Shown: positions 47,659 to 56,340 of the stretch, one piece after another
Numbering within the stretch: position 1 is the stretch's first letter
Layout of the letters: every line of letters starts with the position of its first letter
Origin: Kitasatospora cheerisanensis KCTC 2395
GTDB lineage: Bacteria; Actinomycetota; Actinomycetes; Streptomycetales; Streptomycetaceae
DNA length: 64,000 nt
Assembly: GCF_000696185.1 (NCBI RefSeq)
Contig: NZ_KK853997.1
Coordinates: 5,220,912 to 5,284,911 of the forward strand
Direction: 5' to 3'
Program-made: the position numbers and the translations under genes
Notes under the pieces: model-generated
The model's database searches: none
The model's input: only the letters and a program-made list of their open reading frames with translations
Told to the model about the DNA's origin: nothing

Positions 47659-47691
47659 CGTCAGGCCCCGTCGTCCTACCGGGGCCTGACG
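47659..47691 (-). terminator. hairpin terminator
   Basis: A 12-bp stem (47659-47670 with 47680-47691) and 9-base loop directly after the stop of the second secreted paralogue on the minus strand, so the two paralogues are probably transcribed separately. Confidence 0.75.
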
Positions 47692-47696
47692 GAGCC

Positions 47697-49094
47697 TCAG
47701 TTCACGGTGAAGCTGTAGTACCCCGAGGTCAGGTCCACACCGTCCTTGGTGGTGGCCCAGACGTAGAGGTCGCCCCAGCCGCTCTCGGTCGGGGTGTAGC
47801 TGAGGTCGGCCTCGCCGTGCGCACCGGCCGGGACGGTGACCGTGTGGGCGCCCCAGTCGAACGAGTAGGTGTAGCTGGCGATCTGCGAACCGCTGATCTT
47901 CGGTGCGAGGTGGAAGACGCCGGGCGTGCCGACCGTCCCCGCGCCGTCCTCCGGGAAGTCGGTGGAGGTGATCGTCGGGGTGGTGTCGAGGTAACTGCCC
48001 CACTGGCCCGCCGAGCTGAGCCAGCCGTTGGCGCTGGTGCTGGTGACGTCCAGCAGGTCGCCCAGCGGGTGGTTCAGCAGCAGGGTGGTCTCGGCGACGC
48101 CGTCGGCGCCGGCCGGGACGACCGTGGTCGTGCCGGTGCGGGTGTTCTTCACGGTGTACGAGGTCACCGGGCTGATCGCCTGCACCCCCGGGTTCGGGGT
48201 GAACCGGAAGCTGACGGGCTTGCCGAACAGCGGCGAGTGGGACAGCTGGGTGACGGTCGGCGGGGTCGGGCTGATGAAGATCCGGTGCTGGACGGCCGGC
48301 CCCGGGTTCCCGGCCCGGTCCAGGCTGCGCACCGAGAGCGTCACCGGCCCGCTGGTCATCCCGGCCGGCGGGACCAGCCGCACGGTGGCCGGACCGCCGA
48401 CGAAGTCCGCGCGGACGCCGTACGGCGGGTCCGCGTCGTACGGGGTGGTGAGGACCGGGATGCCGTGGTCGCCCTCGTGCGCGACGTAGGGCACGGAGAA
48501 GTCCCCGCGGAAGCTGTACTGGTAGCCCGCGACGTCGGCCACGCCGTTCGGGTCGAGCCGGTACTCGATCGGCGCGCCGCCCGGGGTCCACTGGTCCTCG
48601 GGGCGGCCGGGCGTGGTGACGACGGGGGCGGCGGACGGCGCGGCGCCGTCGGCGGCGACGTAGCAGGAGGCCGTCCAGTCGGAGGCCGCGCCGCTCGCCG
48701 GGTCGACGGTGCGGGCCTGCCAGGCGTACGTGGTGTCGGCGGCCGGGCGGAAGGTGGCGAGCGCCTCCCGGCCGGGCACGGCCCAGGTGTTCTCGACGGT
48801 GGCGGTCTGCGTCGGGTCGGCGACCGGCCAGTACCGGAACTGCGCGGTCAGGCGGGTGGCCGACGGGTCGGTGGAGCCGGTGACGGCCTCGATCTGGCCG
48901 GCCCAGCCGCTGCTGGAGAAGACCGGCGCGGCCGGGTCGGTGGAGCAGGGCTGGTAGCCGTTGTACAGGTCGGTCGGGGTGTTCGGCGTGCCGCCGGCGG
49001 CGTGCGCGGCGCCGGGGACGAGCAGCGCCAGCGAGAAGGCGGTGGCGGTGGCGGTCAGGGCGACGCGGACGCGTCTGCCCGGCAGGTGCCTCAT
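47697..49094 (-). CDS. secreted protein with Ig/FnIII-like domains (paralogue 2)
   Basis: A 465-residue exported protein with the signal peptide MRHLPGRRVRVALTATATAF followed by SLALLVPGAAHAA. It shares the layout and key segments of the gene downstream: GGTPNTPTDLYNGYQPCSTDP, LTAQFRYWPVADPTQTATVENTW, TTYAWQARTVDPASGAASDWTASCYVAAD, GYQYSFRG and SYTYSFDWG. ATG at 49094 has a G-rich site; the open frame to 49196 has no signal peptide at its start. Function is unknown. Confidence 0.85.
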   Translation of the reverse strand: MRHLPGRRVRVALTATATAFSLALLVPGAAHAAGGTPNTPTDLYNGYQPCSTDPAAPVFSSSGWAGQIEAVTGSTDPSATRLTAQFRYWPVADPTQTATVENTWAVPGREALATFRPAADTTYAWQARTVDPASGAASDWTASCYVAADGAAPSAAPVVTTPGRPEDQWTPGGAPIEYRLDPNGVADVAGYQYSFRGDFSVPYVAHEGDHGIPVLTTPYDADPPYGVRADFVGGPATVRLVPPAGMTSGPVTLSVRSLDRAGNPGPAVQHRIFISPTPPTVTQLSHSPLFGKPVSFRFTPNPGVQAISPVTSYTVKNTRTGTTTVVPAGADGVAETTLLLNHPLGDLLDVTSTSANGWLSSAGQWGSYLDTTPTITSTDFPEDGAGTVGTPGVFHLAPKISGSQIASYTYSFDWGAHTVTVPAGAHGEADLSYTPTESGWGDLYVWATTKDGVDLTSGYYSFTVN

Positions 49095-49268
49095 GCGGGT
49101 TCCCCCCTGTGTCGGCGCCCACGGGCCGGTCCGGCCTGCGGGCGGTGGCAGCGTACGGCGCACGAACGGTCGGCCGGAACGTTTTTGCGAACCCATGAGA
49201 AATGAGCTTGTGGCCGCCGGTCCGGCCAGTTATCGTCACTCCGACACAAAGCCCGGAAGGGGGCACAC

Positions 49269-49844
49269 ATGACGGAGTGGCTGGGGTTCGTCACCGGCGC
49301 CATCTGCGTATGGCTGACAGTGCGGACCAACGTGTGGACCTTCCCGGTCGGCATCGCCAACAACGGCTTCTTCCTGGTCGTCTTCGCCACCGCCGGCCTC
49401 TACGCCGACGCCGGACTCCAGGTGGTCTTCCTGGCGCTCGCCGCACACGGCTGGTGGCAGTGGCTCCGCCGCGACACCGCCGGCGAACGCCTCGCGGTCC
49501 GCCGCGGCGGACCGCGGATCCTCGCCGCCGCCATCGGCGCCGTGATACCCGCGACGCTGCTGCTGACCTGGCTGCTGACGGCCGTTCACGACACCGCGCC
49601 GTTCCTCGACGCGCTCACCACCGCGCTCTCGCTCGCCGCCCAGTGGCTGCTCAACACCAAGCGGATCGAGAACTGGTACCTGTGGATCGCCGCCGACCTG
49701 ATCTACATCCCGCTGTACGCCGCGAAGGGGCTCTACCCCACCGCCGCCGTGTACGTGCTGTTCCTCGGCCTGTGCCTGTACGGCCTGCACACCTGGAGCC
49801 GTGAACCCGCCCTCCGCCCGGCCGGGACGGCGGTCGCCGCATGA
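49269..49844 (+). CDS. pnuC: nicotinamide riboside transporter PnuC
   Basis: A 191-residue membrane protein of about seven helices. PnuC signatures include VRTNVWTFPVGIANNGFFLVVFATAGLYADAGLQVVFLALAAHGWWQW and KRIENWYLWIAADLIYIPLYAAKGLYPTAAVYVLFLGLCLYG. It moves nicotinamide riboside by facilitated diffusion, and intracellular phosphorylation traps it. It overlaps the nadR-like gene by 4 bases (ATGA), which fits this coupling. A GGAAGGGGG ribosome site precedes the ATG. Confidence 0.95.
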   Translation: MTEWLGFVTGAICVWLTVRTNVWTFPVGIANNGFFLVVFATAGLYADAGLQVVFLALAAHGWWQWLRRDTAGERLAVRRGGPRILAAAIGAVIPATLLLTWLLTAVHDTAPFLDALTTALSLAAQWLLNTKRIENWYLWIAADLIYIPLYAAKGLYPTAAVYVLFLGLCLYGLHTWSREPALRPAGTAVAA

Positions 49845-50899
49845 GCCTCTTCCACCACGCCCTCGTCATCGGCAAGTTCTACCCGCCGCACGCCGGCCAC
49901 CACTTCCTGATCCGCAGCGCCGCCGACGCCGCCGAACACGTCACCGTGGTCGTGATGGCCGCCGACACCGAGACCATCCCGCTCGCCGACCGGGTCCGCT
50001 GGATCCGCGAGGTCTGGCACGGCGAACCCCACGTGCGCGTCGTCGGCACCGTCGACAACATCCCCGTCGACTACCAGGACCCCGACATCTGGGACGGCCA
50101 CGTCGCCCTGATGCGGGACGCGCTGCGACCCGGCGAGACCGTCGACGCGGTCTTCTCCTCCGAGGACTACGGCCACGAACTCGCCCGCCGCTTCGACGCC
50201 GCACCCGTGGTGCTCGACGTCGACCGGGCCACCTTCCCGGTCTCCGGCACCGGAGTCCGGGCCGACCCGGCGGCGCACTGGGCCGACCTCGAACCCGCCG
50301 TCCGGGCCGGACTCGCCCGGCGGGTGGTCGTCCTCGGCGCCGAATCCACCGGCACGACGACGCTCTCCCGCGACCTCGCCGACGCGCTGCGCGCCCGCGG
50401 CGGGGTCCACGCGCTCACCGGCTGGGTCCCCGAGTACGGGCGGGAGCTCACCGCCGCGAAGCTCGCCGCCGCGAAGGGGTGGGCCGCGGTGGTCGGCGCG
50501 GTGCCGCCGACCGTCGATCAACTGGAGTGGGACGAGCGGGACTTCGCGCTGGTCCGGAAGCGGCAGGCGGAGGCCGAGGAGCGGGCGGCGCGAGCCGGCG
50601 GGCCGGTACTGGTCTGCGACACCGACCTGCTCGCCACCGCCGTGTGGGAGGAACGCTACTGCGGAGCCACCCGGCCGGAGACCTGGGCGGCCGCGACGGG
50701 GCAGCCGCGGCGCGAGCTCTACGTCCTGACCTCGCACGAAGGGGTCGCCTTCGAGGACGACGGGCTGCGGGACGGCGAGCACCTGCGGGAGTGGATGACG
50801 GGGCGGTTCCGCGAGGTGCTCGCCGCGAGCGGGCAGCGCTGGATCGAGGTGGGGGGCGGCCGGGAGGAGAGGGTCGCGGCGGTGCTGCGGGAGCTCTGA
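49841..50899 (+). CDS. nadR: NadR-like NMN adenylyltransferase / ribosylnicotinamide kinase
   Basis: A 352-residue bifunctional protein without the N-terminal HTH of enterobacterial NadR. The adenylyltransferase domain (about residues 1-155) has GKFYPPHAGHHFLI, with the HxGH motif. The kinase domain (about 160-350) starts VVVLGAESTGTTTLSRDL, where the P-loop Lys is replaced by Thr. CDTDLLATAVWEERYCG provides the Asp-rich motif. It should convert nicotinamide riboside to NMN and then NAD, acting with PnuC. Kinase activity needs a check because of the P-loop change. Confidence 0.9.
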   Translation: MSLFHHALVIGKFYPPHAGHHFLIRSAADAAEHVTVVVMAADTETIPLADRVRWIREVWHGEPHVRVVGTVDNIPVDYQDPDIWDGHVALMRDALRPGETVDAVFSSEDYGHELARRFDAAPVVLDVDRATFPVSGTGVRADPAAHWADLEPAVRAGLARRVVVLGAESTGTTTLSRDLADALRARGGVHALTGWVPEYGRELTAAKLAAAKGWAAVVGAVPPTVDQLEWDERDFALVRKRQAEAEERAARAGGPVLVCDTDLLATAVWEERYCGATRPETWAAATGQPRRELYVLTSHEGVAFEDDGLRDGEHLREWMTGRFREVLAASGQRWIEVGGGREERVAAVLREL

Positions 50900-50925
50900 G
50901 CGGCGGGGGCGCTCCCGGTGGGGCG

Positions 50926-52757
50926 CTACACGAGGCTGTCCTTCCAGGTCTGGTGGAGGGTGGCGAAGCGGCCTTCGCCGGCGATGAGGGTGGCCGGGGT
51001 GCCGTCCTCGACGATGCGGCCCTGGTCCATGACGAGGACGCGGTCGGCGATCTCGACGGTGGAGAGGCGGTGGGCGATGATCACCGCGGTGCGGCCGGCC
51101 AGGACGGTCCGCATGGCGTGCTGGACGGCCTGTTCGCCCGGGACGTCCAGGGACGAGGTCGCCTCGTCGAGGATCAGGACGGCCGGGTCGGCGAGCAACG
51201 CGCGGGCGAAGGCGACCAGTTGGCGCTGGCCGGCGGAGATGCGGCCGCCGCGCTTGCGGACGTCGGTGTCGTAGCCGTCCGGGAGGGCGGAGATGAACTC
51301 GTGGGCGCCGATCGCGCGGGCCGCGGCCTCGATCTCGGCGCGGGTGGCGTCCGGCTTGCCGACGGCGATGTTCTCGGCGACCGTCCCGGAGAACAGGAAG
51401 GACTCCTGAGTGACCATCACGACGTTGGCCCGCAGTTCGGCGGTGGAGAGCTCGCGGAGGTCGGTGCCGTCGAGGGTGACGGCGCCGGCCGTGGGGTCGT
51501 AGAAGCGGGCGAGCAGCTTGGCCAGGGTGGACTTGCCCGCGCCGGTCGCGCCGACCACGGCGGTGGTCTGCCCCGCGGGCAGGACGAGGTCGAACTCGGG
51601 CAGGATCTCCTTGCCGTTGGCGTACCCGAACCGGGTGTCGCGGAAGGCGACTTCGCGGCCCTTGCCGGTCGGGGCGGGCAGCGGGCGGGCTCGGCGGGCT
51701 CGGGGACGGACGGCTCGTGGGCCAGCAGGCCGGACATCTTCTCCAGGGCGGCGGCCGCCGACTGGTAGCTGTTCAGGAACATCGCCAGCTGGTCGATCGG
51801 GTCGTAGAGCCGGCGCAGGTACAGCACGAAGGCGGTGAGCACGCCGAGTTCGAGGCTGCCGTCGCTGACCAGCAGCGCGCCGAGGACGACCACGCCGGTG
51901 ATCCAGATGTTGGCGGTCATCCGGGACAGGAAGACGTACCGGGCCATCTCCAGCAGGCCGTCCGCGGTGGCGGTGGCGGACTGCTGGTTGACGGCGTCGA
52001 AGGCCCGGTTGTTGGCGGACTCGCGGCGGAACGCCTGGACCGGACGGATGCCGTTCATGGTCTCGGTGAAGCGGACGATCAGCGCGGCCACCGCGGTGCG
52101 GGAGCGGCGGTAGACCTGCTGGGAGCGGCGCCGGAAGGAGCGGATGACCAGGTACATCGGCAGGAAGGACACCAGGGCGGCCAGGCCCAGGCGCCAGTCC
52201 ATCAGGATCAGCACGACCGTGATGTAGCCGACCGACAGACAGACCATCAGGAGTTCCTGCAGGCCCTCGGCGAGCAGTTCGCGCAGGGTGTCCACGTCGC
52301 TGGTGGCGCGGGAGATGATCCGGCCGGAGGTGTAGCGCTCGTGGAAGTCCAGGCTGAGCCGCTGGGCGTGCCGGAAGATCCGGCCGCGCAGGTCCAGCAG
52401 GATGTCCTGGTTGATCCGGGCGGCCAGCCGGATGAACGCGCGCTGCAGCAGGGTGGCGACCACCGCGCAGCCCAGGTAGGCGGCGGTGACGGCGATCAGC
52501 GGGCCGGAGTCGTGGTCGCGCAGGGCGGGGATGCCGCGGTCGATGGCGTAGGCGACCAGCAGCGGTCCGGCCTGCAGGGCGGCCTGCTGGAGCAGGACGG
52601 CGAGCACGGCGACGGCGATCCGGCGGCGGTGCGGGGCGAGCAGCGAGCCGAGCAGGGCGCGGGGCGCGCCGGGCGGGACGGGGATGTCCTGGTCGTCGGT
52701 GGCCGCGGGGACCAGGTCGTCCTCTTCGACGGCGGGTTCGGCGACGGCGGTGGTCAT
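50926..52757 (-). pseudogene. ABC exporter half (permease-ATPase), frameshifted
   Basis: One frame from 52757 to about 51683 encodes the six-helix membrane domain up to SGLLAHEPSVPEPAEPA. Another, to 50926, encodes the linker and ATPase (PLPAPTGKGREVAFRDTRFGY, GATGAGKSTLAKLL, ISAGQRQLVAFARALLADPAVLILDEATSSLD, IIAHRLST). One base added to the G runs at 51683-51689 restores about 610 residues. All ATPase motifs are intact. It overlaps the upstream partner by 4 bases. Substrate is unknown; a lipid or drug exporter is typical. Confidence 0.82.
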
Positions 52758-54628
52758 CGGGCCAGCGCCCCTTCCAGTTCGGATTCGCCGGACATCAGGG
52801 CCCGGTAGGCGGGACAGGACTGCAGCAGTTCCTGGTGGGTGCCGACGGCGGTGATCCGGCCGTCGGCGAGCAGCGCGACCCGGTCGGCGAGCAGCACGGT
52901 GGACGGGCGGTGCGCGACGACCAGCGCGGTGGTGTCGGCGAGGACCTGCCGCAGCGCGCGTTCGACCAGGGCCTCGGTGTGCACGTCGAGCGCGGACAGC
53001 GGGTCGTCGAGCACCAGGAAGCGGGGCTCGCCGACCACGGCCCGGGCCAGCGCGAGGCGCTGGCGCTGGCCGCCGGACAGGCTGAGGCCCTGCTCGCCGA
53101 CCTCGGTGTCGAGGCCGTCGGGGAGCTTGTCGACGAAGCCGGCCTGCGCGGTGGCGAGGGCCCGGGCGAGCTGCTCCCCGTCCGCGCCGGGGGCGCCCAT
53201 CAGCACGTTCTCCCGGACGGTGGCGGAGAACAGGGTGGGTTCCTCGAACGCGACGGCGACCTGGCGGCGCAGTTCCTCGCGCGGCAGGTCGCGGATGTCG
53301 GTGCCGTCCAGCGTGATGGCGCCGGCGGTGGGTTCGTACAGGCGGGGGAGCAGCGCGGTGAGGGTGGTCTTGCCGCTGCCGGTGGCGCCGACCAGGGCGA
53401 GCGTCTCGCCGGGGCGGATGTGCAGGTCGATGCCGGCCAGCAGGTCGGGGCTGTCGGCCGGGGCGTCGGGGTAGCGGAACCGGACGCCGGTGAAGCGGAT
53501 GCCGCGGTCCTCCGACGGGTCGTCACCGGTGGGCAGGTCGGCGGGTTCCGGCTCGTCCATCACCTCGAAGTAGCGGTTGGCGGCGCTGGCGGCCTCGGCG
53601 GCGAAGCCGAGCAGCCAGCCGATCGACTCGACCGGCCAGCGCAGGGCGAGCGCGGTGGAGAGGAAGGCGACCAGGGTGCCGGCCGAGAGTTCGTCGTGGG
53701 CGACCAGCACGGCGCCGGCGGCGAGGGCGCCGCCGAGGGCGAGTTCGGGCAGCCCGACGATGACCGCCCACAGGTTGCCGAGCAGGCCGGCCTTGCGGAG
53801 TTCGGTCTCGCGCAGTTCGGCGCTGTGCCGGCGGAACTCCTCGGCCATGGTGCGGTGCCGGCCGAAGGCCTTGAGGATGCGGATGCCGAGCACCGACTCC
53901 TCGACCACGGTCGCCAGGTCGCCGTTCTGGTCCTGGGCGAGCCGGGAGGCGGCCGAGTACCCGGCCTCGAAGCGGCGGGTGTAGATCATCAGCGGGATCG
54001 CGGGGATCAGCGTGATCAGGGCGAGCCGCCAGTCCAGCACGAACATCAGCGCGGTGCCGGTCAGGAAGACGGTGGAGTTGACCACCAGGAAGACCAGCGG
54101 GAAGGCCAGGAACAGCCGCATCACGAACAGGTCCGAGGTGGCCCGGGAGAGCAGCTGCCCGGACGGCCAGCGGTCGTGGAAGGAGATCGGCAGCCGCTGG
54201 AGCTTCGCGAACAGGTCGCCGCGGAGCCTGGTCTCCACCTTGGCGAGCGGGCGGGCCACGATGATCCGCCGGATGCCGAACAGGCCGGCCTCGGCGAGGC
54301 CGAGCAGCAGCAGGGCGACGGCGAGCGGCCACAGCCCGGCCAGGTCGTGGTGGGCGACCGGCCCGTCCACGATCTTGCGGAGCACGATCGGCACGGCCAG
54401 CACGCTGAGCGAGGCGAGCCCGGCGGCGGCCATCGAGCCGAAGATCCGCCAGCGGGCCTCACGGGCGTACGGCCACAGGCGCAGCAGCGAGCGCACCGGC
54501 GACCGGGGTACCGGTGTGGGTGAACCGTCGGTGACGCCGGTTGACGAAGTGTTCGAATCCGCGGGGGTGGGCGGAGCGGGGTTCTGGTTCTCGGCCATCG
54601 CCGAGAGGGTAGACGCGGCCACCGACAT
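52754..54628 (-). CDS. ABC exporter half (permease-ATPase)
   Basis: A 624-residue half-transporter, intact. A Pro/Thr-rich N-terminus precedes six membrane helices and an ATPase with Walker A GATGSGKTT, signature LSGGQRQRLALARA, Walker B FLVLDDPLSALD and switch VAHRPST. Walker B has Asp in place of the catalytic Glu, so this half probably carries the degenerate site of a heterodimer. ATG at 54598 is an alternative start. It is translationally coupled to the downstream half. Confidence 0.92.
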   Translation of the reverse strand: MSVAASTLSAMAENQNPAPPTPADSNTSSTGVTDGSPTPVPRSPVRSLLRLWPYAREARWRIFGSMAAAGLASLSVLAVPIVLRKIVDGPVAHHDLAGLWPLAVALLLLGLAEAGLFGIRRIIVARPLAKVETRLRGDLFAKLQRLPISFHDRWPSGQLLSRATSDLFVMRLFLAFPLVFLVVNSTVFLTGTALMFVLDWRLALITLIPAIPLMIYTRRFEAGYSAASRLAQDQNGDLATVVEESVLGIRILKAFGRHRTMAEEFRRHSAELRETELRKAGLLGNLWAVIVGLPELALGGALAAGAVLVAHDELSAGTLVAFLSTALALRWPVESIGWLLGFAAEAASAANRYFEVMDEPEPADLPTGDDPSEDRGIRFTGVRFRYPDAPADSPDLLAGIDLHIRPGETLALVGATGSGKTTLTALLPRLYEPTAGAITLDGTDIRDLPREELRRQVAVAFEEPTLFSATVRENVLMGAPGADGEQLARALATAQAGFVDKLPDGLDTEVGEQGLSLSGGQRQRLALARAVVGEPRFLVLDDPLSALDVHTEALVERALRQVLADTTALVVAHRPSTVLLADRVALLADGRITAVGTHQELLQSCPAYRALMSGESELEGALAR

Positions 54629-54865
54629 TTCTCATCCGGTTTTTTGCTGCTGTCGGCGAGATCCGGCCAGGCCGGAGAGGGCGTCAGACCCCGCGCCGCA
54701 GCTCCCCGGTGCGCCGTTCGAGTGGCCGCACGGCGCGGCCCGACCGGCCCAGGCGCGGGGGCGCACACCCATGAGAGCCCGGCGTGAGGGGCGCACTTCT
54801 GCCGATGAACCGCCACGAGCGCCTCCTTGCAGGCCCCCCGGCACGGCGGTGTCTGATCTGGCCGA

Positions 54866-54883
54866 GTGATCGCGGTGGATCAC
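54866..54883. promoter_or_regulatory. inverted repeat upstream of the 2-MIB operon
   Basis: GTGATC-N6-GATCAC, a perfect 18-base inverted repeat ending 20 bases before the shell-protein ATG, just ahead of the AGGAG site. It is a candidate operator. The rest of the gap (54629-54865) shows no clear gene or promoter. Confidence 0.4.
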
Positions 54884-54903
54884 CGGAGCAGCAGGAGAGC
54901 CGG

Positions 54904-56313
54904 ATGACGGTCGAGACCGAGCCCACCCCCGACGTGCAGGCCCCGGCGCAGCAGAGCCTCAGCACCGCAGCGGCGCGCAACCTGGCCACCACCACCAAGT
55001 CCAGGCCGCAGATGCAGGAGATCAGCTCGCGCTGGCTGCTGCGCAAGCTGCCCTGGGTGCACGTCTCGGCCGGCACCTACCGGGTCAACCGGCGGCTCTC
55101 CTACGCGGTCGGCCGCGGCCGGGTGTCCTTCGTGCAGACCGGCCGGGAGGTCAAGGTGGCGGCGCCCACCCTGCGCGAGGTCCCGGTGCTGCGCGGCTTC
55201 GACGACGGCGTGGTGCTGGAGCAGCTCGCCGCGCGCTTCGTGCAGCGCGACTTCCACGCCGGCGAGGTGCTGATCCAGGAGGGCGCCCCGATCACCGAGG
55301 TCTACCTGATCGCGCACGGCAAGGTCGAGCGGATCGGCACCGGCAAGTACGGCGACGACACCGTGCTCGCCGTGCACGCCGACGGCGACCACATCGGCGA
55401 CGAGGCGCTGAACGTCCCCGACGGGCGCTGGCCGTACACCGTGAAGGCCGCCACCGCCGGCACCGCGATGTCGCTGCCCTGGCCCGCCTTCCAGGAGATC
55501 GTCGACCGCTCCCCGGCGCTGCAGGCGCAGATCGCCGTCCACCTCGCCGGGCAGGCCGCCGCGCAGAACGAGCTCGGCGAGGCCGAGATCGGCATGTCGG
55601 CCGGCCACCAGGGCGAGCACGACCTGCCCACCGCCTTCGTCGACTACGAACTCGGCCCGCGCGAGTACGAGTTGAGCGTCGCCCAGACGGTGCTGCGGGT
55701 GCACAGCCGGGTCGCCGACCTGTACAGCAAGCCGATGGACCAGACCGAGGAGCAGCTCAAGCTGACCATCGAGGCGCTGCGCGAGCGCCAGGAGCACGAG
55801 ATCGTCAACAACCCCGAGTTCGGGCTGCTCGCCAACTGCGCCTTCGACCAGCGGATCCAGACCCACGCCGGCGCGCCCACCCCCGACGACCTGGACGAGC
55901 TGCTCGCGATGCGCCGCGACACCGACTACCTGTTCGCCCACCCGAAGGCGATCGCCGCGTTCGGCCGGGAGGCCAACCGGCGCGGCGTCTACTTCTCCAC
56001 CGCCGAGGTGGCCGGCCACCGGGTGCCCGCCTGGCGCGGCGTCCCGCTGCTGCCCTGCGGAAAGATCCCGGTCCTCGGCGGGACCAGCTCGATCATCGCG
56101 ATGCGCACCGGCGAGCACAACCAGGGCGTGGTCGGCCTCACCCAGGTCGGCATCCCCGACGAGGTCGAGCCCGGCCTGAACGTCCGCTTCATGGGCATCG
56201 ACGAGAAGGCCGTCGTCAACTACCTGGTCTCCGCCTACTACTCCGCCGCCGTGCTGGTCCCCGACGCGCTGGGCGTGCTGGAGAACGTCGAGGTCGACCA
56301 CCCGCGGTCCTGA
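54904..56313 (+). CDS. Family 2B encapsulin shell protein with CNBD-like domain
   Basis: A 469-residue shell protein. A flexible N-terminus (1-35) is followed by the N-arm (SSRWLLRKLPWVHVSAGTYRVNRR). A cyclic-nucleotide-binding-like domain is inserted at about residues 98-215 (VLEQLAARFVQRDFHAGEVLIQEGAPITEVYLIAHGKVERIG). The HK97-type shell fold follows to the C-terminus (DLPTAFVDYELGPREYELSVAQTVLRVHSRVADLYSKPMDQ, HPKAIAAFGREANRRGVYFSTAEVAGHRVPAWRGVPLLPCGKIPV). It is adjacent to 2-methylisoborneol synthase, the known cargo partner. It was formerly annotated as a cyclic-nucleotide-binding protein. ATG has an AGGAG site. Confidence 0.93.
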   Translation: MTVETEPTPDVQAPAQQSLSTAAARNLATTTKSRPQMQEISSRWLLRKLPWVHVSAGTYRVNRRLSYAVGRGRVSFVQTGREVKVAAPTLREVPVLRGFDDGVVLEQLAARFVQRDFHAGEVLIQEGAPITEVYLIAHGKVERIGTGKYGDDTVLAVHADGDHIGDEALNVPDGRWPYTVKAATAGTAMSLPWPAFQEIVDRSPALQAQIAVHLAGQAAAQNELGEAEIGMSAGHQGEHDLPTAFVDYELGPREYELSVAQTVLRVHSRVADLYSKPMDQTEEQLKLTIEALRERQEHEIVNNPEFGLLANCAFDQRIQTHAGAPTPDDLDELLAMRRDTDYLFAHPKAIAAFGREANRRGVYFSTAEVAGHRVPAWRGVPLLPCGKIPVLGGTSSIIAMRTGEHNQGVVGLTQVGIPDEVEPGLNVRFMGIDEKAVVNYLVSAYYSAAVLVPDALGVLENVEVDHPRS

Positions 56314-56340
56314 ACGCCCCCACGCTGAAAGGCGGCCGAC

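Noticed and set aside
42636..52757. Programmed ribosomal frameshifting in the ABC genes
   Set aside because: The breaks fall at unrelated positions, with no common slippery heptamer or downstream structure that I can see.
54866..54883. Crp-type site, given the CNBD in the shell
   Set aside because: The half-site spacing (GTGA-N10-TCAC) does not fit Crp, whose half-sites are six bases apart.
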